A stretch of DNA of 64,000 nt. Source: Paenibacillus sp. FSL H7-0331. GTDB taxonomy: Bacteria > Bacillota > Bacilli > Paenibacillales > NBRC-103111. The DNA is taken from assembly GCF_001956045.1 (NCBI RefSeq), contig NZ_MRTH01000006.1, forward strand, positions 302,530 to 366,529, written 5' to 3'. Below are positions 17,539 through 25,838 of this stretch, one piece after another (the stretch's first letter is position 1; every line of letters begins with the position of its first letter). Below the pieces are notes generated by a model. That model did no database searches, was not told where the DNA came from, and worked only from the letters and a program-made list of their open reading frames with translations. The translations under genes and the position numbers were made by a program.

Positions 17539-18300
17539 TTACATGGTACCGCCGTTTTGGCGAATTTCAACAGGAATTTCTTCTGGACCTTTATTGATAT
17601 ATTTGTAAATAAACGTGCCTATCTTGGCTTCATCAAAACTTGCCAGCTCCATCGTTTTGGTCCAGGCGGTCACAACAACTTCCTTGTCCGATTGTATGTC
17701 ACCGTAAGGCACGGCCAGAACGCCGGAGCCTGCTTTTTTATATTTAGTCAGCGCCGTGATTTTGGCGATCAACTCAGGCGATGCGTCCTTATGGTAATAA
17801 ATAATAATATCGCCATGCTCCAAATTGTGGACCAACATCTCGTTAGTTGGTTTTTCTTTGTAAAAACCATATTTCAAATCGTGTGGACTGTGCGTACCTG
17901 ATGTAGGGATTTTCATCTCATAGGTCACAGGGGCTTCGGAATGCCCTCTACCGTAATCTTTATCGTCGGTTACCTGGATGGCAGCGTTATAATTCAGATT
18001 ATCAATATTCGTTTTACTGGCTGCATTAAGAATCGCGTAAATTCCCACAACTACAATAGCAGCGCCAAGCAAAGAATGCGAGATGACGAGAGTGGTTTTA
18101 TTTTTCTTTTTCAAGGCGACCTTCTCGGCCTTTTTCAAGCCACTCGCATTTTCCTTTTTCAATTGTGAAGCATATACATAACCAATAATGGATAATGCCA
18201 AAACGATCAATCCAATATACAAAAGCAAAGTACTCGTACCACCAGTCCCATGCTGCATATTCGCGTGCATATCCATATTCATTTCCAGCCTTGCGTTCAT
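17539..18300 (-). CDS. DUF3105 membrane protein
   Basis: A 253-residue protein with two hydrophobic segments (about residues 23-45 and 70-92) separated by a Lys-rich loop, then an extracytoplasmic DUF3105 domain. The domain shows SGTHSPHDLKYGFYKEKP and HNLEHGDIIIYYH (HNLEHG at 158-163), the family signature; the His residues may bind metal, but the function is unknown. The N-terminus is Met- and His-rich (MNMDMHANMQHG), which is reminiscent of copper-handling proteins. The ATG at 18300 follows GAGGAGGA. Confidence 0.8.
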   Translation of the reverse strand: MNARLEMNMDMHANMQHGTGGTSTLLLYIGLIVLALSIIGYVYASQLKKENASGLKKAEKVALKKKNKTTLVISHSLLGAAIVVVGIYAILNAASKTNIDNLNYNAAIQVTDDKDYGRGHSEAPVTYEMKIPTSGTHSPHDLKYGFYKEKPTNEMLVHNLEHGDIIIYYHKDASPELIAKITALTKYKKAGSGVLAVPYGDIQSDKEVVVTAWTKTMELASFDEAKIGTFIYKYINKGPEEIPVEIRQNGGTM

Positions 18301-18463
18301 GATGCTTAGTCCTCCTCAATTATATATGTGTGCCAATCCTACTGCCCTTCAATGCCTGGAATCAACTTCACACTATGTATTGTAGTGTATCGCTTGAGTA
18401 ATTTCAAGTTTCCCTGGACTCCAACAAATTCCACTTTCCCAGACTATGATTAACAAATTGCTA

Positions 18464-18492
18464 TTGACGATTTTGGTTTACCCGTTTATATT
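18464..18492 (+). promoter_or_regulatory. Sigma-A promoter of the nitroreductase gene
   Basis: TTGACG (18464-18469), a 17-base spacer and TATATT (18487-18492). A perfect 18-bp palindrome starts five bases after the -10 box and covers the expected start point. Confidence 0.7.
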
Positions 18493-18496
18493 TATA

Positions 18497-18514
18497 TTGT
18501 TTCATATGAAACAA
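18497..18514. promoter_or_regulatory. Palindromic operator, probable MarR site 1
   Basis: TTGTTTCATATGAAACAA is a perfect 18-bp palindrome over the transcription start region of the nitroreductase gene. A near copy occurs at 19111-19128 before the marR-type gene, so the regulator encoded there is the likely ligand. Confidence 0.75.
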
Positions 18515-18543
18515 AAAAAGTGTCCGAGAGGAATGAGTTCATA

Positions 18544-19104
18544 TTGAGTATTTCGGCAACGATTCGGGGTAGAAGGAGCATTCGTCGTTTTAATGACCGC
18601 ATAGTTCCAACCGATGTGATACTGGGAATTTTAAATGATGCTATATGGGCGCCCAATCATGGATTACGGGAGCCGTGGCGATTTATTTATGTTGAGAAAC
18701 CGGAAGCCAAAGAAAAAATGGCCGATTTGATGTTTGAAGCAGGGAGTCATCTGAAACGATTGAAGCTTTTACCTGAGAAATTAAAGCAGGTGATGAAACG
18801 TAAAATCGTTCAGATCCCTGCCAACCTGATCGTGGTTATGAAGTTGGATAGTCATGCTCACAAGCAGGAGGAGGATTTTGCTGCGGTATGCTGCTTGATG
18901 CAAAATATACAGCTGTTGGGCTGGGAGCAGGGACTAGGCATGATATGGTCATCGATGGAATTTATATATTCGCCCATTTTTTATGAAGGCATGGGTGTAA
19001 AATCCGGAGAAAGAGTTGTAGGTATTCTCCATATGGGCTATTTCGACAAAACACCCAAGCCTGGGACACGAACGCCAGCGGATAAGAAATTAACGATCAT
19101 GTAG
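18544..19104 (+). CDS. Nitroreductase family protein
   Basis: A roughly 186-residue FMN-dependent nitroreductase. The N-terminal IRGRRSIRRFND motif, APNHGLREPWRF and the C-terminal GLGMIWSS and RVVGILHMGY segments are typical of the family, which reduces nitro compounds, quinones or related electrophiles with NAD(P)H. The start is a choice between TTG 18544, with AGAGGA 11 bases upstream, and GTG 18520, with no ribosome-binding site; TTG gives the usual family length. It is flanked by two copies of a palindromic operator and followed by a MarR-type regulator, suggesting an inducible detoxification unit. Confidence 0.85.
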   Translation: MSISATIRGRRSIRRFNDRIVPTDVILGILNDAIWAPNHGLREPWRFIYVEKPEAKEKMADLMFEAGSHLKRLKLLPEKLKQVMKRKIVQIPANLIVVMKLDSHAHKQEEDFAAVCCLMQNIQLLGWEQGLGMIWSSMEFIYSPIFYEGMGVKSGERVVGILHMGYFDKTPKPGTRTPADKKLTIM

Positions 19105-19110
19105 TCATAA

Positions 19111-19128
19111 TTGTTTCATTCGAAACAA
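19111..19128. promoter_or_regulatory. Palindromic operator, probable MarR site 2
   Basis: TTGTTTC-ATTC-GAAACAA keeps both 7-bp arms of the perfect palindrome at 18497-18514 and differs only in the centre. It lies 22 bases upstream of the -35 box of the marR-type gene. Confidence 0.7.
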
Positions 19129-19150
19129 ATTAATTTTGCCGTGGGGTGGT

Positions 19151-19179
19151 TTCACAATCAACGGAACCTGAGCTATAAT
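19151..19179 (+). promoter_or_regulatory. Sigma-A promoter of the marR-type gene
   Basis: TTCACA (19151-19156), a 17-base spacer and a perfect TATAAT (19174-19179), about 38 bases before the ATG at 19218. Confidence 0.65.
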
Positions 19180-19217
19180 GAAGCTTGAGATCTGGATGTA
19201 AGGAGTCGTTACCACCC

Positions 19218-19715
19218 ATGGATATGAATGAGTCTACGAAGCATGCGATTTTTGAGCTGGGCGTGAGGATCTTTTCGCAGCACGAGCAAAGCATGGCTCG
19301 GATCAAGGATCAGATATTATTGGAAATTGTAGATAGTAAAATGAATGTAAACAATCTCAATCTGACTGATATCCACGTCATTGCCTGTATTGGGTCGTAT
19401 GAACCGATAAATGTAACCTCTATCGTCGATAAAATAGGTGTTTCCAAAGCCAGTATATCGAAGATTGGGGTCAAGCTGCACAAAATGAAGCTGATTCGAC
19501 GAACACAGCTGAACGATAATAAAAAGGAAGTTTACTTTCTGCTGACCGCAGAAGGGCAGAGGCTGCATAAGCTTCATGAGCGAATCCATAACGACATTGA
19601 AGCTTCGATCGTTCGGTTTCTATCCGTTTATACACCTGAACAGCTGCTTTTCGTCAAAGGATTTCTTCAGGACGCCTTGAATTTTACAACGATGCTGAAT
19701 CCAGCCGAGAAGTAA
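19218..19715 (+). CDS. MarR family transcriptional regulator
   Basis: A 165-residue winged-helix regulator. Helical dimerisation ends flank a DNA-binding core (about residues 45-115) with VTSIVDKIGVSKASISKIGVKL as the recognition region and a wing containing NDNKKEVYFLLT. The ATG at 19218 lies 12 bases after AAGGAG. The gene follows the nitroreductase and probably represses both that gene and itself through the two TTGTTTC...GAAACAA palindromes. The inducer is unknown. Confidence 0.85.
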   Translation: MDMNESTKHAIFELGVRIFSQHEQSMARIKDQILLEIVDSKMNVNNLNLTDIHVIACIGSYEPINVTSIVDKIGVSKASISKIGVKLHKMKLIRRTQLNDNKKEVYFLLTAEGQRLHKLHERIHNDIEASIVRFLSVYTPEQLLFVKGFLQDALNFTTMLNPAEK

Positions 19716-19852
19716 AGATATAGCGTGGGGGAGAAGGTCCCCCTATTAACAGAATCTCATCCAACGGGTTCATTAAGAAGCACGCAGCGATCAGCTCGGG
19801 ACTATGAAGAAGCTCCCGAGCTCAAGGAAGCTATGAGCAGAGCATGGCAGTA

Positions 19853-20689
19853 TCAGGTCACAACCTCCGTATGCGCTGCATTTCCCCACTCATCCCAGGA
19901 GCCTTCATAGGGGCGTACATCGGAATAACCGAGTAATCGCAAGACGAAGTACGCATGTGCACCTCGCTGATTGGACTGGCAGTAAGGGACAATCGTTAGC
20001 TCCGGTTTAAGGCCTACAGCTGCAAAATCCTGCTGTAACGTTTTGTAATCCTTGAAGCGTACAACATCCTGCTCATCTGCCACAGCGAGTGCATCTTTCC
20101 ATTCCTTATGAATTGCTCCCCGAATATGACCGCTTTTAAGATTGGACCGCTGATCGGCACCGGTGTATTCCTCCCGTGATCGAACATCAAGCAGAAGACT
20201 GTTGTTTAATCCATCCTGAATGTTATTTCGTGAAGTGACACGTTGCTTATCGGCGGTTAACGTGAGCGAGCCTTTTGTCACAAGCGGTGGCTCCTTCTCC
20301 GATACCTCTTTGCCAGCTGCAGTCCAGGCGATATACCCGCCATTCAGCAGTTTAATCTGATCCCGCAGACCAAAATATTCCAGTACATAAAAGACTCTTG
20401 TCGCTAGAACACCGCTCCCATCATCATAGACAACAACCGTTGTTCCATTGCTGACGCCTGATTGCTCCAGCAGCTCTTTGACTGTATCTTCCGAAGCGAA
20501 CTTATATTGAGAAGGGTTCTTTAAGAGTTTGGCATCAATATGGATCGCGCCGGGGATGTGTCCAGCTTCATAGCCTTTGGCCCGGGCATCTAGCAGCACG
20601 ACCTCCGGGGAGCCGAGATTTGCTTCGACCCAAGGAACATCTACAAGCAAATGTCCATTAGGATAATCCGATTCGTTGTGGGCAGTCAT
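19853..20689 (-). CDS. Tandem-rhodanese sulfurtransferase
   Basis: A 278-residue protein of the thiosulfate/3-mercaptopyruvate sulfurtransferase family, with two rhodanese domains. The N-terminal domain (about residues 12-130) has VVVYDDGSG at the active-site position and no Cys, so it is structural. The C-terminal domain (about 160-275) has the catalytic loop PYCQSNQRG with Cys237. It moves sulfane sulfur from thiosulfate or mercaptopyruvate to an acceptor. The ATG at 20689 follows AAGGAGG. It lies 62 bases after a flavin monooxygenase gene of the desulfurisation type, suggesting a joint role in organosulfur use. Confidence 0.88.
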   Translation of the reverse strand: MTAHNESDYPNGHLLVDVPWVEANLGSPEVVLLDARAKGYEAGHIPGAIHIDAKLLKNPSQYKFASEDTVKELLEQSGVSNGTTVVVYDDGSGVLATRVFYVLEYFGLRDQIKLLNGGYIAWTAAGKEVSEKEPPLVTKGSLTLTADKQRVTSRNNIQDGLNNSLLLDVRSREEYTGADQRSNLKSGHIRGAIHKEWKDALAVADEQDVVRFKDYKTLQQDFAAVGLKPELTIVPYCQSNQRGAHAYFVLRLLGYSDVRPYEGSWDEWGNAAHTEVVT

Positions 20690-20751
20690 AATAAATCCTC
20701 CTTGTTAAATGATGAAATGATGTATGGGATGAAGTGGATACAGTGTGAGAA

Positions 20752-22059
20752 TCAACCGAGACCGAGGTTTTCCCGTAAGGTTTGCTTGTCATAAGCTGTA
20801 GGAAACAAGCCTCTGCGCTGCAACTCGGGAACCACCAACTCCAGAAAATCATCCGTCCCCCCGAAGGTGAGCTGTGGCATCACACTGAATCCATCGGCCG
20901 CCTCTTCTACGAACCAAGTTTCCATCAAATCCGCGATATGCTCAGGTGTACCCACAGCCTGGAGCTGACCGGCACCTACCCAATACTTGTTCAGCAGTTC
21001 ACGTATCGTCAGCTTTTCTTTGACGATGATCTTTCTAACCATCTGGTGAAAGGTTTGATAGGCATTAACCTGACTCGGCTCAGGAAGCTCGGGGAACGGA
21101 TCATCAAGTGAATAAACCGAGAAGTCGATTCCGAGTAAGTTCGATATAGACATCACTGCTCGTTCAATAGGGGCAATTTGTTGAAGCTCGTTCGCTTTTT
21201 CCTGGGCTTCCGCATCTGTTGCACCGACAATGACGAGCAGTCCTGGCAATATTTTAATACTGTCCGGAGAACGTCCCGCCGCCGCTGTCCTTGCTCGGAT
21301 ATCCTGATAGAACAGCTTGGCATCCTCCAATGAATTTTGAACGGTAAAAATAAGCTCGGCATATTGGGCGGCAAACTGTTTGCCTTCTTCTGATGCGCCT
21401 GCCTGGACGAGCAGGGGTCTACCTTGTGGAGGGCGCATAATATTCAGTACACCACGAACCTTGAAATATGTCCCTTCATGATGAATATCATGAACCTTGT
21501 CGACATCGGCGTAGATCCCCGAGGCTTTATCCTGAACCAGGGCGTCTTCCTCCCAGCTGTCCCACAATTTCAGTACGACCTCTGCGAATTCATGAGCTCT
21601 TTCATAACGTTCTTTATGACTGGGCAACTGCTGCAGTCCAAAGTTAAAGGCTGTGCGCTCCACGCCCGTGGTCACCATATTCCAGCCGGCTCGGCCCCCA
21701 CTGATATGATCGAGTGAAGCGAATATTCTCGCAAGATTGTAAGGCTCGTTAAAGCTTGTAGAAACGGTGGCAATCAAGCCTATTTTCTCCGTTACTGTAG
21801 CAATGGAGGATAACAATGTCAACGGCTCGAACCCCAGGATGGGACCATGCTGGACAGCCTTTGCTTCAATAGACAGTCCATCCGCGATGAACAGCGAATC
21901 AATTCGTGCAGCCTCTGCCCTAATGGCAATCTGTTGAAAATGTTTAATGTCATGTACTTCTTCCAGCCTTGTACTGGTATGGCGCCAGGCTCCTCGATGA
22001 GAACCCGCATTGTTCAAAAAAAGATTTAAGATCATTCTACGTTTGGATGGGCTCATCAT
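20752..22059 (-). CDS. LLM-class flavin-dependent monooxygenase (NtaA/SnaA/DszA type)
   Basis: A 435-residue member of the two-component FMNH2-dependent monooxygenases. Conserved features include ISGGRAGWNMVTT, the ERYERAHEFAEVVLKLWDSWE segment and PLLVQAGASEEGKQFAAQYAELIFT. Relatives oxidise chelators, sulfones or sulfonates using reduced FMN supplied by a separate reductase. ATGs at 22059 and 22056 both follow AAAGGTGAT. It is the first gene of a leftward pair with the rhodanese; the pairing favours a sulfur substrate, but the exact compound is unknown. No flavin reductase gene is adjacent. Confidence 0.87.
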   Translation of the reverse strand: MMSPSKRRMILNLFLNNAGSHRGAWRHTSTRLEEVHDIKHFQQIAIRAEAARIDSLFIADGLSIEAKAVQHGPILGFEPLTLLSSIATVTEKIGLIATVSTSFNEPYNLARIFASLDHISGGRAGWNMVTTGVERTAFNFGLQQLPSHKERYERAHEFAEVVLKLWDSWEEDALVQDKASGIYADVDKVHDIHHEGTYFKVRGVLNIMRPPQGRPLLVQAGASEEGKQFAAQYAELIFTVQNSLEDAKLFYQDIRARTAAAGRSPDSIKILPGLLVIVGATDAEAQEKANELQQIAPIERAVMSISNLLGIDFSVYSLDDPFPELPEPSQVNAYQTFHQMVRKIIVKEKLTIRELLNKYWVGAGQLQAVGTPEHIADLMETWFVEEAADGFSVMPQLTFGGTDDFLELVVPELQRRGLFPTAYDKQTLRENLGLG

Positions 22060-22128
22060 TCATCACCTTTTTTAAGTAGTAGTTTGAAGCTTGAGCTCTC
22101 AATGCCTTGTCGTATATAGGATTATATT

Positions 22129-22157
22129 ATTGTAATATTTTCCTGCGGCATTGTAAA
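22129..22157 (-). promoter_or_regulatory. Sigma-A promoter of the monooxygenase/rhodanese unit
   Basis: On the minus strand TTTACA (22152-22157), a 17-base spacer and TACAAT (22129-22134), about 70 bases upstream of the monooxygenase start. Confidence 0.6.
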
Positions 22158-22195
22158 CTATTCACATTGAAATAGTTGGATATTATTTTAAGTTG

Positions 22196-22223
22196 TTGAT
22201 ATTTCGTAATTGAGAGGTATAAT
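22196..22223 (+). promoter_or_regulatory. Sigma-A promoter of the ABC exporter operon
   Basis: TTGATA (22196-22201), a 16-base spacer and a perfect TATAAT (22218-22223), about 58 bases before the exporter start codon. Confidence 0.6.
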
Positions 22224-22281
22224 TTTAAATAATCCATTTTGTAAAATAATATGATAGCCAACAAAAGTTAGGGGATAAGTT

Positions 22282-24012
22282 ATGCGCATCATCATGTCGT
22301 TTCTGAAGCCTTACCGGGTGGCCATGGTTATTGCTTTGTTATTGATGCTTGTTGAATTAATGGTCGAGCTGTTCCATCCGCTGCTCATGTCCAAAGTCAT
22401 CGATAACGGAATTGTTCATCAGGATCTCTCTGTCGTGCTGTTCTGGGGAGGCGTAATGATTGTTATTTCCTTACTTGGTTTTGTCGGCGGGATTGTGAAC
22501 TCATTCTTCGCCGCGCATGTCAGCCAGAACTTCGGGTTCGAGATTCGCAAAAGCCTGTTTACGAAGGTGCAATCCATTCCATTTGCTCAGTTCAATCAAT
22601 TTCAGACCTCTTCCTTAATTACGAGAATTACAAGTGATGTCACCCAGCTCCAAAATACGGTATTTATGGGCTTGCGAATCATGATGCGGGCTCCATTGTT
22701 TATGATCTTTGGTATGGTGATGGCGATGATGGTTCATTTTAAAGTGGCACTTATTCTAGTCGTCATTACGCCGCTGCTCATATTGTTATTAGTTTGGATG
22801 ATGAAGAGAGCGTTCTCATTATTTCGCTCTGTGCAGGAGCGGCTGGATCAAACCAATGGGGTGCTGCGGGAAAATTTGATGGGAATCCGGCTCATTAAAG
22901 CGCTTGTAAGGGGCAATCACGAAATCAAGCGTTTTTCACAGACCAATGAAGCGCTGATGGACCGGACGATGGCGGCTCTGCGATTAATTGAGCTGACCAT
23001 ACCGCTGCTGCTGTTGGTGATGAACCTGAGTATCCTGTTCATTCTCTGGTCAGGACATCTGCAGGTGAACACAGGGGATGCGACGATCGGCCAAATTGTA
23101 GCAGTCGTCAATTATGCAACGCGGATTACAGGCTTATTCTCTACGATCTCGATGCTGGTTATGGCTCTCTCGCGGGCCAAAGCCTCAGCGACAAGGGTAG
23201 CCGAGGTGTTAAGCTCACCTGAGGATATTGACAATTCCGTACCTGTGTCAGCTGCACATCAAATAACAAAAGGCAGTATCGTATTTGACAACGTATCGTT
23301 CCGATATCCCGATATGACCGAGGATGTGTTGAAGTCGATTTCCTTTAAGGCTCGTTCTGGGGAAACCATTGCTGTGCTTGGAGCGACCGGCTCGGGGAAA
23401 ACCTCCTTATTCCAACTCATTCCCCGTTTATATGAGTCAACTCAAGGCAGGATAAGGATCGATGGTCATGAGATCCGTACCTTCAACCCGAGTGTGCTGC
23501 GCAGCGAGATCGGTTATGTACCTCAAGAGGTTGTGCTGTTCACTGGAAGTGTGAAGGAGAACATCATGTGGGGCTGTGATAATGCTACGATGGAGGAAGT
23601 GATCGAAGCCGCCCAAAAAGCCCAGATTCACGAGACGATCCTGAGCTTGCCGCAGCAGTATGAAACGATTGTCGGGCAAAAAGGTGTTAATTTGTCTGGC
23701 GGCCAAAAACAGCGGATCTCGATTGCCAGAGCTCTACTGCGCAAGCCCAAGCTGCTGCTGTTGGATGACAGCACAAGTGCACTGGATGTCAGAACTGAAT
23801 CAAGATTGCTCGAAGCCTTGAGAACGCTTAGGTGTACAACCTTGATCATCACGCAAAAAATCGCAACGGCGATAGCTGCGGATACGGTACTCCTATTGGA
23901 GGAAGGAAGCTTGCTGGCTTCGGGCGATCATCAAGAGCTGCTCGCACTATCTGCACTTTATCGAGAGATCGTTCAATCTCAAATCAGAGAGGAGAACGTA
24001 CAACATGCCTAA
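22282..24012 (+). CDS. ABC exporter half-transporter, degenerate-site subunit
   Basis: A 576-residue half-transporter: six membrane segments (residues 1 to about 310), then a nucleotide-binding domain with Walker A GATGSGKTS near residue 366 and an intact signature LSGGQKQ near 470. The Walker B end reads LLLLDDSTSALD, with Asp in place of the catalytic Glu, and the H-loop reads IITQK, with Gln in place of His. Such changes mark the degenerate half of heterodimeric multidrug exporters of the BmrC/YheI type. The downstream gene overlaps by 8 bases and supplies the partner. Confidence 0.9.
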   Translation: MRIIMSFLKPYRVAMVIALLLMLVELMVELFHPLLMSKVIDNGIVHQDLSVVLFWGGVMIVISLLGFVGGIVNSFFAAHVSQNFGFEIRKSLFTKVQSIPFAQFNQFQTSSLITRITSDVTQLQNTVFMGLRIMMRAPLFMIFGMVMAMMVHFKVALILVVITPLLILLLVWMMKRAFSLFRSVQERLDQTNGVLRENLMGIRLIKALVRGNHEIKRFSQTNEALMDRTMAALRLIELTIPLLLLVMNLSILFILWSGHLQVNTGDATIGQIVAVVNYATRITGLFSTISMLVMALSRAKASATRVAEVLSSPEDIDNSVPVSAAHQITKGSIVFDNVSFRYPDMTEDVLKSISFKARSGETIAVLGATGSGKTSLFQLIPRLYESTQGRIRIDGHEIRTFNPSVLRSEIGYVPQEVVLFTGSVKENIMWGCDNATMEEVIEAAQKAQIHETILSLPQQYETIVGQKGVNLSGGQKQRISIARALLRKPKLLLLDDSTSALDVRTESRLLEALRTLRCTTLIITQKIATAIAADTVLLLEEGSLLASGDHQELLALSALYREIVQSQIREENVQHA

Positions 24013-25825
24013 TCAACCGGACCCGCAACGGAAGGTGAACCCGAAGGCTATCAAACCCGGTGAATCTTCCCCGAAGAAGCTTCCCAAAAACTGGAGCGGT
24101 ACATTAAGAAAAATATGGCGTTATTGCTCTGTACATAAAGGCTTGCTTGTTTTGATTTTCCTGATGGTTCTTATAAGCTCTTCGCTTGGTCTGCTTGGAC
24201 CGTATTTGCTCGGCGTAGCGATTGACAAATTTGTGGTTTCGTCTACTAGTGACGGACTTATTATGCTGCTCATCCTGTTAGCCGGAACTTATGTACTGTT
24301 TTCGCTTTCTTCCTGGCTGCAAAATTATTGGATGATCGGTGTGGCCCAGAAAACAGTCTATGCGATGCGCGAGGATTTATTTCGACAGCTGCACAGACTG
24401 CCGATTTCGTTCTTTGCCAAACGCCAGCATGGGGAATTAATGAGTCGGCTAACGAATGATATTGATAATGTGAGTCAAACCTTGAACAGCTCTTTTATCC
24501 AGCTTATTTCCAGCTTGTTTACGTTCACGGGTATGATTATTTTGATGATTTGGCTCAGTCCGCTGCTTACCTTAATCACCGTTGTCATTATTCCGGTTAT
24601 GTTCCTGGGAATGAAGTGGATTACGGCGCGTACGAGCAAATATTTTAAGGAACAGCAGCAAAATTTGGGTGAGCTTAATGGTTTTGTTGAGGAAACCTTA
24701 TCCGGGCAAAGTATTGTCAAGGTATTCTCACGCGAAGAGCAGATGACGGAGATTTTTTTGGCGAAGGCACAGAAACTGAAAGTATCAGGCTATTGGGCGC
24801 AAACCTATTCAGGTTTTATCCCGAAGCTGATGAACGGGCTAACGAATGCAAGCTTCGGGATTATTGCCATCGTCGGCGGAATCCTCGTCATGCACGATAT
24901 CATCTCGATCGGTATCGTTGTCACGTTTTCTGAATATGCGAGACAATTTATACGTCCATTAAACGATCTGGCCAATCAATTTAATACTTTCTTGTCGGCG
25001 ATTGCTGGTGCTGAACGGGTTTTTGAAGTGCTGGAGGAGAAGGGTGAAGTCAATGACGAGCAGGATGCCATGGAACTGCCGGAGCTGCGGGGAGAGATCA
25101 TATTCTCCGATGTAGCCTTTTCCTACAACGAGCAAGTCCAGATTTTACGAGACGTCAGGTTCCGTGTAGCACCGGGTGAAACTCTGGCCTTGGTCGGCCC
25201 TACAGGTGCCGGCAAATCCACCATAGTTCAGCTGTTGTCCCGCTTCTATGATGCGGATTCTGGCCAAATTTTTATTGACGGCCATGATATCACTAACATT
25301 CAACGGGCGAATTTACGCCGACATATGGGCTTTGTTTTGCAGGATTCATTTTTGTTTCAAGGAACTATTCGCGATAATATTCGTTACGGAAGGCTGGATG
25401 CTACAGATTCCGAGGTGCAGCAGGCAGCGATTTCAGCGAATGCGCATGCTTTTATTATGAAGCTGCCGATGCAGTACGATACGATGCTTAAGCAGGACGG
25501 CAGCGGCATCAGTCAAGGTCAAAAGCAGTTGATGTCGATCGCCAGAGCAATTCTCGCTGATCCCTCGATTCTGATTCTGGACGAAGCTACGAGCAGCATT
25601 GACACCATAACCGAGCTCAAAATACAGGAGGCTCTGTTCCGTCTGATGAAGGGCAGAACGAGCATAGTGATAGCGCATCGACTGAACACGATTCAGCAGG
25701 CGGATCAGATTCTTGTCGTCGACAAGGGAACGATTATTGAGAAGGGCTCTCATGACTCCTTACTGCAGCAAAAGGGTTTTTATTATGGGCTGTTCCACAA
25801 TCAGTCCAACGAAGAGCCGGCTTAA
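24005..25825 (+). CDS. ABC exporter half-transporter, catalytic-site subunit
   Basis: A 606-residue partner of the preceding gene. A 35-residue polar N-terminal extension precedes six membrane segments and a nucleotide-binding domain with Walker A GPTGAGKST, Walker B LILDEATSS with the catalytic Glu, and H-loop IVIAHRL. Its signature is altered to ISQGQKQ. The canonical ATP site is therefore formed by this Walker A/B and the LSGGQ of the first subunit, and the inactive site by the reverse pairing. The ATG at 24005 lies within the last codons of the first gene, so the two are translationally coupled. Drug or lipid export is inferred; the substrate is unknown. Confidence 0.9.
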   Translation: MPNQPDPQRKVNPKAIKPGESSPKKLPKNWSGTLRKIWRYCSVHKGLLVLIFLMVLISSSLGLLGPYLLGVAIDKFVVSSTSDGLIMLLILLAGTYVLFSLSSWLQNYWMIGVAQKTVYAMREDLFRQLHRLPISFFAKRQHGELMSRLTNDIDNVSQTLNSSFIQLISSLFTFTGMIILMIWLSPLLTLITVVIIPVMFLGMKWITARTSKYFKEQQQNLGELNGFVEETLSGQSIVKVFSREEQMTEIFLAKAQKLKVSGYWAQTYSGFIPKLMNGLTNASFGIIAIVGGILVMHDIISIGIVVTFSEYARQFIRPLNDLANQFNTFLSAIAGAERVFEVLEEKGEVNDEQDAMELPELRGEIIFSDVAFSYNEQVQILRDVRFRVAPGETLALVGPTGAGKSTIVQLLSRFYDADSGQIFIDGHDITNIQRANLRRHMGFVLQDSFLFQGTIRDNIRYGRLDATDSEVQQAAISANAHAFIMKLPMQYDTMLKQDGSGISQGQKQLMSIARAILADPSILILDEATSSIDTITELKIQEALFRLMKGRTSIVIAHRLNTIQQADQILVVDKGTIIEKGSHDSLLQQKGFYYGLFHNQSNEEPA

Positions 25826-25838
25826 CGCTCTGTAGAGT

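Noticed and set aside
19725..19910. A 61-codon plus-strand frame after the MarR-type gene
   Set aside because: It runs into the convergent rhodanese gene and contains the CTCGGGA/TCCCGAG inverted repeat; it reads as intergenic sequence, possibly a weak terminator.
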